A stretch of DNA of 21,212 nt from an uncultured Eubacteriales bacterium (GTDB lineage Bacteria; Bacillota_A; Clostridia; Lachnospirales; Lachnospiraceae). The stretch lies in the NCBI GenBank assembly GCA_902803345.1, contig CADCPV010000345.1:1-21212 (forward strand), written 5' to 3'. The notes beneath the pieces are model-generated. The model was not told where the DNA came from, searched no databases, and saw only the letters and a list, made by a program, of their open reading frames with translations. Within the stretch, counting starts at the first letter, position 1; each line of letters opens with the position of its first letter. A program made the position numbers and the translations under genes. Shown here in pieces: positions 1 to 7,375 of this stretch.

Positions 1-204
1 GTGCAGAAGCTCTGGGACCGCGGCAGGAAGAATATTCGTTTCACGATCTTTACGCCGGAAGAACTCGCCGAATACGGCATCGGGACGGAACCGGATCTCC
101 CGGCAAAGGAGCTGTACGCGCAGAACCACAACAGCTGGGTGCTCGTATATCACAATGAATACTGCATGCTCGACTGGCTGTTTTCACAGAGAAAAAAGAG
201 CTGA
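1..204 (+). CDS. C-terminal fragment of an alpha/beta hydrolase (esterase-like), 5' end outside the window
   Basis: Only the last 67 codons are visible, and the frame is open to the left edge, so the GTG at position 1 is not a supported start. The fragment ends with a pattern common at the end of dienelactone-hydrolase or prolyl-oligopeptidase-like esterases: a strand (NIRFTIF), a histidine in the context HNSW (visible residue 43) that would suit the catalytic histidine, then a C-terminal helix ending in LDWLFSQRKK. The nucleophile and acid cannot be seen. The stop codon overlaps the ribosome binding site of the next gene, so the two are almost certainly co-transcribed, which fits a run of esterase genes. 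The assignment rests on a short tail and is tentative; the general hydrolase class is more secure than any substrate. Confidence 0.55.
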   Translation: MQKLWDRGRKNIRFTIFTPEELAEYGIGTEPDLPAKELYAQNHNSWVLVYHNEYCMLDWLFSQRKKS

Positions 205-216
205 GGAGGAAACAGA

Positions 217-1089
217 ATGAATCTTCACGTTTGGAAAGATGTGGACTACAGAGGACGCCTGGTGCGCCTCGACTATACGACAAAGGATATTTCAGGCAAT
301 CCCTGGTACAAATACGCGCTCGTCTATCTGCCCTACGGCTATGACGACACAAAGCCCTACAATATTCTCTACCTGATGCACGGCGGCGGCGGAAATCCGG
401 ACGCCTGGACCGACTGTTCGCAGATCAAGAATGCGCTCGATCAGGCATTCAACGACAAGCTTGCAGAGCCGTTCATCGTCGTTTTCCCGACCTTCTACAG
501 CCTGACCCCGAGCCAGGCCCGGATCAAGGGCATCGATGCATCCTGGGAGGACAACAACGTAAAGCATTTCCAGGAGGAATTCACGGAGGATCTGGTTCCG
601 CTTGTGGAAAGCCGATATCATACCTATGCAGAACGCGACGTTTCACTTCAGAGCCTGCAGAAATCCCGCCTGCACCGCGGCTTCGGCGGCTTCTCAATGG
701 GCGGCGCGACGACCTGGTACACCTTCCTGTATCATCTGGATATTATTTCATATTTCGTTCCGATGTCCGGTGACTGCTGGGTGATCCAGCCGATGGGCGG
801 AAGGCTTGCGCCGGAGCGCACGGCGGATGCGCTTGCGGAAAAGGTGAAATCGCTCGGCTTCACAAAAGACGATTTCAAACTCTTTGTCGGCACCGGATCG
901 AAGGATGCGGGCTTTGACAACCTGGATCCGCAGCTTCAGGCCATGGAAGAGAAGTATCCGGAATACTTTGAGTTCAGCGAGGATCCCGAAAAGGGCAACC
1001 TGCATTTCGAGGTCAAGGAAGACGCGGTGCACGCCTATGAGGAAGTGTACCATCACGTCTGGAATTATCTGCCGTATTTATTCAAATAA
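217..1089 (+). CDS. Putative esterase (Esterase D / XynZ-type feruloyl or acetyl esterase family)
   Basis: A 290-residue alpha/beta hydrolase of the putative-esterase family (PF00756 type), which includes feruloyl and acetyl esterases acting on plant polysaccharides. The oxyanion-hole region YLMHGGGG lies at residues 52-59. The nucleophile elbow GFSMGG places the serine at residue 160. A probable acid is Asp230 in GTGSKDAGFD, and a probable catalytic histidine is His272 near the C-terminus, before the usual WNYLPYLF helix. No signal peptide or membrane segment is visible, so it should act in the cytoplasm. AGGAGG ends 7 bases before the ATG. It sits 12 bp after the upstream hydrolase stop codon and 17 bp before the deacetylase gene, in one operon. 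The likely role is removing acyl groups from imported glycans; the exact ester is not determinable. Family confidence is high, substrate confidence low. Confidence 0.85.
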   Translation: MNLHVWKDVDYRGRLVRLDYTTKDISGNPWYKYALVYLPYGYDDTKPYNILYLMHGGGGNPDAWTDCSQIKNALDQAFNDKLAEPFIVVFPTFYSLTPSQARIKGIDASWEDNNVKHFQEEFTEDLVPLVESRYHTYAERDVSLQSLQKSRLHRGFGGFSMGGATTWYTFLYHLDIISYFVPMSGDCWVIQPMGGRLAPERTADALAEKVKSLGFTKDDFKLFVGTGSKDAGFDNLDPQLQAMEEKYPEYFEFSEDPEKGNLHFEVKEDAVHAYEEVYHHVWNYLPYLFK

Positions 1090-1106
1090 CATCAAGGAGG
1101 ATTCAC

Positions 1107-1982
1107 ATGAAACAGCGCACAACCGGATTTGTTGACGACATCGTTTTTCCGGGCGAAAAAACAAAAGCCTTTACGACAAGCTACGACGACGGCACGATCC
1201 ATGACCGGCGTCTCGTCGAAATCCTGAACAAATACGGAATCCATGGAACTTTCAACCTGAATTCCGGCTTTTTCGGACTGGACCGGAGTCCGAAGCCCGA
1301 TTCTTTCATGAAGGTCGATATCAGCGTGATCGACGAGTCGGAAGTCCCGGCGCTTTATCGCGGCCATGAAGTCGCCGGCCACGGCCTCACACATGCAAGC
1401 CCGACCGGCGTCGGAAGCCCCACGTTCCTGTACGAAACGATCGTGGACAAAGGGAACCTGGAGCGGGCGACCGGGAAGATGGTCCGGGGCTATGCCTATC
1501 CCTTCGGTATCTATGACGACCAGGTGAAGGAAATGCTGCGGCTTTCGGGCTACCATTACGCGCGTGTCGTGGAAACGACCGGCAAATTCGATATTCCGAA
1601 GGACTTCTTCGAATGGAAGGGCACCGCGCATCACAACGATGAGAAGCTGATGGAGCTTGCGAAGGATTTCTGTGACAATTCTCCGAAGAGGGGCTTCGGC
1701 TTCATGAAGAAAATCTTCTATGTCTGGGGCCACTCGTATGAGTTCGCCTTTGACGACAGCTGGTACAAGATCGAGAATCTCTGCAAATATATGCAGGAGA
1801 ACGGAGAAGGCGTCTGGTTTGCGACCAACATCGAAATCGTGGACTATGTGAATGCCTTCCGTTCGCTGGAATACGCGGCCGAGGGCGAGATGATTTACAA
1901 TCCGACCGCAATCCCGGTCAGCTTCCGGAGAGGCTTCCAGAATGTTTATACGGTCAATCCGGGCGAGACCATTAAATTGTGA
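1107..1982 (+). CDS. Polysaccharide deacetylase family protein (CE4-like)
   Basis: A 291-residue NodB-homology (CE4-type) deacetylase, a metal-dependent family that removes N- or O-acetyl groups from glycans. Motif 1 is TSYDDG (residues 24-29), giving catalytic base Asp27 and metal ligand Asp28, with Tyr in place of the common Phe. Motif 2 is HGLTH, with metal ligands His92 and His96. Motif 3 is RGYAYPFG (128-135), and a late WGHSYEF (208-214) could supply the C-terminal catalytic histidine. All essential positions appear to be present, so it is probably active. There is no signal peptide, unlike many CE4 enzymes that act on cell wall or extracellular xylan, which suggests a soluble intracellular oligosaccharide substrate. 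AAGGAGG lies 6 bases upstream of the ATG. Its place between two esterase-fold genes supports a joint role in glycan deacylation. Confidence 0.82.
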   Translation: MKQRTTGFVDDIVFPGEKTKAFTTSYDDGTIHDRRLVEILNKYGIHGTFNLNSGFFGLDRSPKPDSFMKVDISVIDESEVPALYRGHEVAGHGLTHASPTGVGSPTFLYETIVDKGNLERATGKMVRGYAYPFGIYDDQVKEMLRLSGYHYARVVETTGKFDIPKDFFEWKGTAHHNDEKLMELAKDFCDNSPKRGFGFMKKIFYVWGHSYEFAFDDSWYKIENLCKYMQENGEGVWFATNIEIVDYVNAFRSLEYAAEGEMIYNPTAIPVSFRRGFQNVYTVNPGETIKL

Positions 1983-2030
1983 GAATAGCAGTTTTTCCGC
2001 GCAGAACAACAGAAAATCCAGGAGGTTTAA

Positions 2031-2894
2031 ATGAAATTTCGCTTTAACTACCGCTCGGAGGCGATCGGACACTATGTCGATGTGACGGTCGTGATCCCGA
2101 CCAACAGCTATCGCTGTGATATTGATTTCTTCCACGGAAAGTCCAACCCGATTGACCGCAGGAACGAAAAGAATGTTTACCGTCCGGGGATGAAGTTTCA
2201 GACCGTATACCTGATGCACGGCGGCGGGGATGACGATACCCTGACCTACCGCTTCACGAATGTCGAAGAGGCAGCGGAGCGGAACCATGTAATGCTCGTC
2301 ACGCCGAACATCACAAACAGCTTCGGCATCAATACCCGCTACGGCGTCAAATACATGGACTTTGTCTGCGAGGAACTGCCGGTTGTCATCCAGACCATGT
2401 TCCCCTCTTCGCCGGCACGTGAGGACAATTTCATTATGGGCTACGCGATGGGCGGAAACGCGGCACTCGGCATGGCGGTCAATCATCCGGAAAACTACGC
2501 GGCCTGCATCGATATGTCCGGCGGCATCGGCATGACCTTCTGTCCGGAGACGCTGATGGAAGAGCTTGACGGGGATCACTTTAAGAACCATTTCCCGATT
2601 TTCTGTACTTCTTTCGGGCCGTCTTCCGAGATTTTGGGCTCGGAATTCGATCTCAGGGCAGTGACGGAGCGGCACCTCGCGAACGGGGTGAAAATGCCTG
2701 ATTTCACCATTGTTTTAGGCTCGGAGGAATTCATCCGCAAACGCGTTGAGGGAGACGTCGAAGCCATGCGGAAACTCGGACTGCCGCTGAACTTTATCCT
2801 GGTCGAAGGCGCGGACCACAATTTCAAGCTGTGGGACGAATATGCGCAGAAGGCGCTGGATGAATTGCTGCCGCTGAAGAGAAGCGCGCTGTAA
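2031..2894 (+). CDS. Esterase-fold protein with nucleophile serine replaced by alanine (putative pseudo-esterase)
   Basis: A 287-residue protein of the same putative-esterase family as the gene at 217-1089. It keeps YLMHGGG at residues 60-66, the strand and helix order, and a late histidine (His263, ADHNFKLW) before the C-terminal helix. The nucleophile elbow reads GYAMGG (137-142), so residue 139 is Ala (codon gcg) where the family needs Ser. The usual acid context G-T-E-D-F reads GSEEF (230-234), with Glu233 in place of Asp. The frame is intact and shows no other sign of decay. AGGAGG precedes the ATG by 5 bases. I infer that it lacks normal serine-esterase activity and might be a carbohydrate-binding or regulatory relative, or use different chemistry. 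A sequencing error at this codon is possible but would not explain the altered acid. Confidence 0.8.
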   Translation: MKFRFNYRSEAIGHYVDVTVVIPTNSYRCDIDFFHGKSNPIDRRNEKNVYRPGMKFQTVYLMHGGGDDDTLTYRFTNVEEAAERNHVMLVTPNITNSFGINTRYGVKYMDFVCEELPVVIQTMFPSSPAREDNFIMGYAMGGNAALGMAVNHPENYAACIDMSGGIGMTFCPETLMEELDGDHFKNHFPIFCTSFGPSSEILGSEFDLRAVTERHLANGVKMPDFTIVLGSEEFIRKRVEGDVEAMRKLGLPLNFILVEGADHNFKLWDEYAQKALDELLPLKRSAL

Positions 2895-2904
2895 ATATAC
2901 AGGA

Positions 2905-2923
2905 GACCGCTTTCCCTGCGGTC
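2905..2923 (+). other. Small hairpin upstream of the MFS gene
   Basis: GACCGC (2905-2910) and GCGGTC (2918-2923) form a 6-bp stem with a 7-base loop in the 55-bp gap before the MFS gene. It is not followed by a T-run, so it is not a convincing terminator. The adjoining CCCCTCT (2923-2929) can also pair, with one bulged base, to AGAAGGGG (2935-2942), which contains the likely ribosome binding site of the next gene. A local translational control element is possible but unproven; stems this short occur by chance. Confidence 0.3.
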
Positions 2924-2949
2924 CCCTCTGTGAGAGAAGGGGTTACTTT

Positions 2950-4176
2950 ATGAGTGAAAAGTCAATCAATGTGCCGGGGAGCCAGAAGGAACCGATCTGG
3001 AACTGGAAATTCATTTTCCTGATCCTGATTACATTTTTCAACGGTGTCGCCGGAAACTGTACGGTTCCGCTGGTCTATACCTATGCACGGTCCTTCGGTG
3101 TCGGACCGGAACTCGCGTCCACGACGGCAGGACTGATGTCTCTCGTGTCTCTTGTGGTCTGTCCCTTTGCGGGCATGCTCGCGGACAAGATTTCGAGAAA
3201 GTGGATCCTCGTATTTGCGAATCTCGGCTACGGCATCTGTCTCGTGCTGCATACCGTCTGCACCAATATCGAGATGCTGATCGTCATGCGGCTTCTGACC
3301 GGTATTTTCTTCTCAGTCTGCAGCGTGACAAACATCGCATTTGCGGCAAGCTTCATTCCGAAAGCCCGGACCGGCGAAGGACTCGGGTACATTTCGCTTG
3401 CCCAGATTATCTCGCAGACCGTCGGCCTTTCGATCGGCCTGATTCCGCAGGATAAGCTTCCCTTCCATACTATTTTCCTTCTGGCCGGAATCCTGCCCTT
3501 TGTCGTCATCGGACTCCTGCTTCCGCTGAAATACGTCAGGGAAGAGCCCGCGCCGGATGCGCCGAAGCGGCAGAAATTCTCCCTCAAAAACCTGTATGCG
3601 CCGGAGCTGACGCTGTTTATGCTGATGGCGGCTTTATTCAGCGCCGGGAACGGAATGGTCAGCACCTACTTGAAGGAGATTGCCGCAGTTCGGGAAATCG
3701 CACGAATTTCCCTGTTTTCGTGGATTTATTCCGCATTCCTGATCGCGATCCGGCCTTTTACCGGAAAGCTTCTGGACAGGAAAGGGGTCTTTATTATCCT
3801 GATCCCGTCGTTCGTTTTTGCCTCGCTCGGAATGATCTTTATCGGCCTCGCGCCGTCTCTCGGGATGATTCTTGCAGCAGCGGTTTTCAAGGCGCTCGGT
3901 CAGGGCAACGGACAGCCTTCAATCCAGGCGCGCGCCGTCAAAGAGCTGCCGAAGGAACGTTCCGGCGTTGCCTCGTCGACGGTTATGATCGGACAGAATG
4001 TCGGAAACGCAGTCGCCCCGATTATCGGATCCTTCTTTGTCAGTGATTCGTATTACGGTCACCGGAACCTGTTTGTGGGCTTCGGCGTGATTCTCGTGGT
4101 GGGAGGGCTCCTGCTGCTGTTTAGCCAGTGGAGGCTGGAAAAAAGAAAAGAAGAAAGAGGTGCAGTGAATGCTTAG
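2950..4176 (+). CDS. Major facilitator superfamily transporter
   Basis: A 408-residue polytopic membrane protein with about 12 hydrophobic segments in two halves, joined by a charged central loop (around residues 195-215, YVREEPAPDAPKRQ). The MFS motif A is clear after the second helix (GMLADKISRKW, residues 75-85), and a degenerate copy starts the second half (TGKLLDRKG, about 271-279). No specificity residues can be read. The start follows GAAGGGG by a few bases, and the gene ends 8 bp inside the next gene, which suggests translational coupling with the beta-lactamase-fold hydrolase. In this context it may import an ester-bearing substrate or export a released product such as an organic or aromatic acid. 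It differs from the ABC system downstream, so the locus carries two transport routes. Family assignment is firm, cargo unknown. Confidence 0.88.
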   Translation: MSEKSINVPGSQKEPIWNWKFIFLILITFFNGVAGNCTVPLVYTYARSFGVGPELASTTAGLMSLVSLVVCPFAGMLADKISRKWILVFANLGYGICLVLHTVCTNIEMLIVMRLLTGIFFSVCSVTNIAFAASFIPKARTGEGLGYISLAQIISQTVGLSIGLIPQDKLPFHTIFLLAGILPFVVIGLLLPLKYVREEPAPDAPKRQKFSLKNLYAPELTLFMLMAALFSAGNGMVSTYLKEIAAVREIARISLFSWIYSAFLIAIRPFTGKLLDRKGVFIILIPSFVFASLGMIFIGLAPSLGMILAAAVFKALGQGNGQPSIQARAVKELPKERSGVASSTVMIGQNVGNAVAPIIGSFFVSDSYYGHRNLFVGFGVILVVGGLLLLFSQWRLEKRKEERGAVNA

Positions 4177-5662
4177 AACAGAATTTGAACGCGTCACGCC
4201 GGAATCTGTCGGAATCCGCTCGGAAGCGATCTGGAATTTCCTCGACGCCGTGGAAACGGATCTCACGGAAATGCACGGCCTTGTGATCATGCGTCACGAC
4301 AAAATCGCAGCCGAAGGCTGGTGGGCGCCCTACGCACCGGGCATCCCGCATATGTGCGCATCCCTCACAAAAACCTATATGGGCACCGCGATTGCAATCG
4401 CGATCCAGGAAGGGCTTCTCACGCTCGACACACATGTGAATGATATTTTCCCGGAATTCGTACCGGAGAATCCTTCGCCGTACTTTGAAGAGCTGACAAT
4501 CCGGCATATTTTAACGATGGGCTCCGGTATGTGCGAATTCCCGACCATGGAAGGAAACTGGGTGCAGAATTTTATCGCTGTCCCGCTGAAATACCGCCCG
4601 GGCACGAATTTCTGGTACAACAGCGTCGGTTCCACCTTCCTCGGCAAGGTAATCGAAAAACTGACCGGGAAGACCGTTTACGAATATCTCGAAGAAAAGC
4701 TCTTCCCGAAGATCGGCATCAACGGCAAGGTAGTCATGCACGGCATCGCGCCGGACGGACAGGATATGTGGGCCTGGCGGACGGTCAGTTCGACCGAGGA
4801 CAATCTGCGGCTCATGAAACTCTACAAGGACGGCGGCATCGTGAACGGCGAGCGCCTGATCCCCGAAGAATATGTGAAGCTTGCAACGACGAAGCAGATC
4901 GACAACGAAAGCACCGGATCCCGGGAACGCGGCGATCTTGAAGGCTGCTCCGGCTATGGCTATCAGATGTGGATGTGCTCGTATCCCGGTTCCTACCGCG
5001 CGGACGGCGCGGCAGGACAGTTCTCGATTGTGATCCCGGACAAGGACATGATTGTGTCGATGAACCAGAATTCCGCGAATCCGAACAAGGTCATTACAAA
5101 GCTCTGGGAATGCCTGCTTCCGGGCGTTCTGGATAATCCGATTGAGGAGACGGAGGAAGTTTCCGAAATGCAGAAGAAGCTTCAGTACCGCATGCAGCGT
5201 CTCGCGGTTGCGGCTCCGAAATTCAAGCCCTACGCGCCGGCGAAAGAGCAGGCCTCCGGTATTTATAAAGCTGTATCCGGCAGTTTCGATTTGTATTGCC
5301 TCGGCATGTACGCACCCGAAGCTTCGCCCGTGCGCGAATTCAGGTTCTGCTTTGACGAGATGGAAGGCAGCGTGACCTGGATCGGCAAGGACAATACCGC
5401 ACTCACGGTGGAGTTTGCGCTGGACGGCTCCCGCCGCTACAACCGCTTCCGCTCGCCCTGGCAGTTTGCAGAAAAGTGCTTTGCAAACGGTGTCTGGGAA
5501 TCCGATGATACCTTCCGGCTCGAGGAACTCTGGCCGGAGAACAACTCGAAAAAAATCACCTGGTTCCGCTTCTCGGAAGGCGAATGTGTGGCCACGCAGG
5601 TCAAAGGCGGACTTCCCGGTCAGCCGGTTGTGAAGGCTGAGACCAGGGGTCTGAAGGAATAA
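4169..5662 (+). CDS. Beta-lactamase-fold serine hydrolase (class C / EstB-like esterase), copy 1
   Basis: A 497-residue protein whose first 310 or so residues match the serine beta-lactamase / penicillin-binding fold (PF00144 type). The SxxK motif is SLTK (Ser65, Lys68) and the second motif is YNS (Tyr150, Asn151). A third active-site strand motif is probably ADGAAGQF (278-285), which lacks a true KTG triad. The remaining 180 residues form a separate C-terminal domain, probably beta-rich. No signal peptide is present, so this is not a periplasmic or secreted beta-lactamase; family members of this kind act as esterases or amidases. The ATG overlaps the MFS stop region by 8 bp and follows AGAAAGAGG. 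It is clearly paralogous to the gene at 17198-18703: by hand alignment 46 of the first 70 residues are identical, and the active-site residues have the same numbers. The substrate is unknown. Confidence 0.85.
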   Translation: MLRTEFERVTPESVGIRSEAIWNFLDAVETDLTEMHGLVIMRHDKIAAEGWWAPYAPGIPHMCASLTKTYMGTAIAIAIQEGLLTLDTHVNDIFPEFVPENPSPYFEELTIRHILTMGSGMCEFPTMEGNWVQNFIAVPLKYRPGTNFWYNSVGSTFLGKVIEKLTGKTVYEYLEEKLFPKIGINGKVVMHGIAPDGQDMWAWRTVSSTEDNLRLMKLYKDGGIVNGERLIPEEYVKLATTKQIDNESTGSRERGDLEGCSGYGYQMWMCSYPGSYRADGAAGQFSIVIPDKDMIVSMNQNSANPNKVITKLWECLLPGVLDNPIEETEEVSEMQKKLQYRMQRLAVAAPKFKPYAPAKEQASGIYKAVSGSFDLYCLGMYAPEASPVREFRFCFDEMEGSVTWIGKDNTALTVEFALDGSRRYNRFRSPWQFAEKCFANGVWESDDTFRLEELWPENNSKKITWFRFSEGECVATQVKGGLPGQPVVKAETRGLKE

Positions 5663-5683
5663 GAATCTGAAAGACCAGACGGG

Positions 5684-5718
5684 TCACGGGGACAGGTCGA
5701 CAGCACCTGTCCCCGTGA
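5684..5718. repeat. Perfect 14-bp inverted repeat (REP-like palindrome)
   Basis: TCACGGGGACAGGT (5684-5697) is followed, after a 7-base spacer, by its exact reverse complement at 5705-5718. The stem is GC-rich and very stable, but the sequence after it (attcgcgtactgc) has no T-run, so it is not a standard intrinsic terminator. It lies 22 bp after the stop codon of the first gene run and before the promoter of the next. Intergenic palindromes with a GGGGACAGGT/ACCTGTCCCC core resemble dispersed REP-type elements, from my memory of such sequences. It could protect the 3' end of the upstream mRNA or act as a Rho-independent stop of atypical form. Confidence 0.7.
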
Positions 5719-5741
5719 TTCGCGTACTGCAAAAGAAATAC

Positions 5742-5770
5742 TGGAAAAAAGTCCTTATATCAGTTACAAT
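5742..5770 (+). promoter_or_regulatory. Predicted sigma-A promoter for the SGNH esterase and regulatory genes
   Basis: A -10 box TACAAT (5765-5770) lies 17 bases after a weak -35 box TGGAAA (5742-5747), with A-rich sequence around it. The start codon of the SGNH esterase gene at 5797 follows 26 bases after the -10 box, leaving room for a short leader with GTGAGGTGT as its ribosome binding site. This would drive the esterase, kinase, regulator and membrane-protein genes. It is a consensus match by eye; no transcription data are available. Confidence 0.5.
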
Positions 5771-5796
5771 AGAGAAAAATACAGTGAGGTGTCAGC

Positions 5797-7350
5797 ATGA
5801 AACTTGTGCTTCCGGAGATTTTCAGTGAAGGAATGGTGCTCCAGCGCGGGAAGCGGATCCCGGTCTGGGGAAAATCCGTCAAAAACGACCATATTACGGC
5901 AGTTTTAGGGGACTGTGTATTAGAGACGGACTGCGGCGATGACGGTCGTTTCCGGATGGATTTTCCGCCCCAGGAGGCCTGTGAAAAGACCGGCCTGTTT
6001 GTCACATCATCAGTGACCGGCGAAAAGATCAGTTTTACCGACGTCGCGATCGGCGAGGTTTTCCTCTGCGGCGGCCAGTCCAATATGGAATTCCTGCTGA
6101 AATATGACGTCGGCGCGGAGACGGAATATGCGGCGCCTGATGATCCGGACCTTCGGATGTTCACCTGCCCGCAGATCAATTTCGATGCGGCGGAGAATCT
6201 GACGGACGTCTCCGAAGTCGGCTACTGGCGCCGCTTCACAAACCGCGAAGACCGGGGCATGTTCGGTGCGATCCCGGCCTATATGGGGAAAATCCTGAGA
6301 AAAGAACTCGGCGTCCCGGTCGGCATGATCGGCTGCAACTGGGGCGGAACCCCGGCCGCGGCCTGGGCATCTCTTCAGGAGATCCAGAACACCCCCGCTA
6401 TGCAGCCGATTTTAGAGTGGTATGATAAAACACTCACAGAACTCGACTGGCGGCCGTATTTTGAAGCCTCCGAAAAGCCCGTCCCGCCGACACCGCCCGA
6501 AATGAAGGCTCGGATGGACCGGTTCATGATGGGCGAGGGGCTGAAGGAATTCATGGAAATGATGGCGAAAAACCCGGCTCCGATGCCGATGCCCGTGTAT
6601 TCCGCCTATGTGCCTGGCCCGCGCGCCTGCATCCGTCCTGCGGGACTCTATGACACGATGCTGAAAAAAGTCGCGCCCTATGCGCTTGCCGGATTCATCT
6701 GGTACCAGGGTGAAGACGATGATTTCCGGGACTGGCAGGAATTCTACGGCGAATCAATGAAAGCTGTGATCCGCTCCTGGAGAACGCTTTTTGAAGAGGA
6801 ACTTCCTTTCTACCAGGTCGATCTCGCGCCTTTTATGGGACGGGGTGCAACCGGGGCGAAAAAGTATCCGCTGATGCGTGAGCTGCAGCACGAGAGTTCA
6901 AAAGAGATGCTGAACGCGAAGGATGTCTGCATCATGGATCTCGGTGATGAGATCAATATCCATTTCCGTGACAAGCGGAAGGCCGGCGAACGACTCGCGA
7001 ATCTCGCGCTCCGTTATCTGTACGGGAAAGACATCAAGGCGGATTCGCCGGAATTTGACCGTGCGGAGCGGGATCAGGACCGGCTTCTTCTGCACTTCCG
7101 GGACGCCGGGGACGGACTTCTCATTGACCGGAGCGTCGGTGACACGGAAAACGCGCTTGTCGTGACTGCAGACGGAAAGCCGGTGGAGCCGAAGATCAGT
7201 GCCGGCGGCGATATGCTGATTCTTTCCGATCCGTCCTTCACGGACGCCGAAAAGATCACCGTTTCCTACGCCGAACAGAACTACTGCAGGGGCTTCCTGT
7301 TTGATTCAACCGGCCTTCCGGCCTTCCCTTTCCATACGATTGCCGACTGA
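5797..7350 (+). CDS. Sialate O-acetylesterase-like SGNH hydrolase
   Basis: A 517-residue protein with the typical opening of this family (LPEIFSEGMVLQRG, residues 4-17) and an N-terminal beta domain. The SGNH block with GQSNM (93-97) gives the nucleophile Ser95. It is followed by NWGGTPAAAW (181-190), the block FIWYQGEDDD (300-309, where family members often read WYQGESD), and a late DEINIHF with His389 as the likely catalytic histidine. Members remove O-acetyl groups from sialic acids or, in many gut bacteria, from plant glycans. A Met/Pro-rich stretch around 230-275 is probably a linker or loop. No signal peptide is visible, so activity should be cytoplasmic. No sialic acid catabolism genes are nearby, so a non-sialic acid substrate is more likely. 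It stands first in the second gene run, only 25 bp before the histidine kinase gene. Confidence 0.85.
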   Translation: MKLVLPEIFSEGMVLQRGKRIPVWGKSVKNDHITAVLGDCVLETDCGDDGRFRMDFPPQEACEKTGLFVTSSVTGEKISFTDVAIGEVFLCGGQSNMEFLLKYDVGAETEYAAPDDPDLRMFTCPQINFDAAENLTDVSEVGYWRRFTNREDRGMFGAIPAYMGKILRKELGVPVGMIGCNWGGTPAAAWASLQEIQNTPAMQPILEWYDKTLTELDWRPYFEASEKPVPPTPPEMKARMDRFMMGEGLKEFMEMMAKNPAPMPMPVYSAYVPGPRACIRPAGLYDTMLKKVAPYALAGFIWYQGEDDDFRDWQEFYGESMKAVIRSWRTLFEEELPFYQVDLAPFMGRGATGAKKYPLMRELQHESSKEMLNAKDVCIMDLGDEINIHFRDKRKAGERLANLALRYLYGKDIKADSPEFDRAERDQDRLLLHFRDAGDGLLIDRSVGDTENALVVTADGKPVEPKISAGGDMLILSDPSFTDAEKITVSYAEQNYCRGFLFDSTGLPAFPFHTIAD

Positions 7351-7375
7351 GTGACAGTTTCCGCATGAACGAAGG

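Noticed and set aside
1092..2675. Long open frame of 527 codons on the minus strand opposite the deacetylase and pseudo-esterase genes
   Set aside because: The translation has skewed composition (rich in His, Arg, Val) and no recognisable motif, and the plus strand carries two well-supported families with good ribosome binding sites. It is a shadow of GC-rich coding DNA.
4169..5662. Reading the two beta-lactamase-fold genes as antibiotic resistance genes
   Set aside because: Both lack a signal peptide and a true KTG motif, and both carry an extra C-terminal domain. The operon context is carbohydrate and ester metabolism, so esterase or amidase function is more likely.
5684..5718. Palindrome as a standard intrinsic terminator
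   Set aside because: No T-run follows on either strand, so it is listed as a repeat with possible mRNA-end function.
5797..7350. A sialic acid utilisation locus
   Set aside because: Only one sialate-esterase-like gene is present. No lyase, epimerase, kinase or sialidase was found, and this esterase family also acts on plant glycans.
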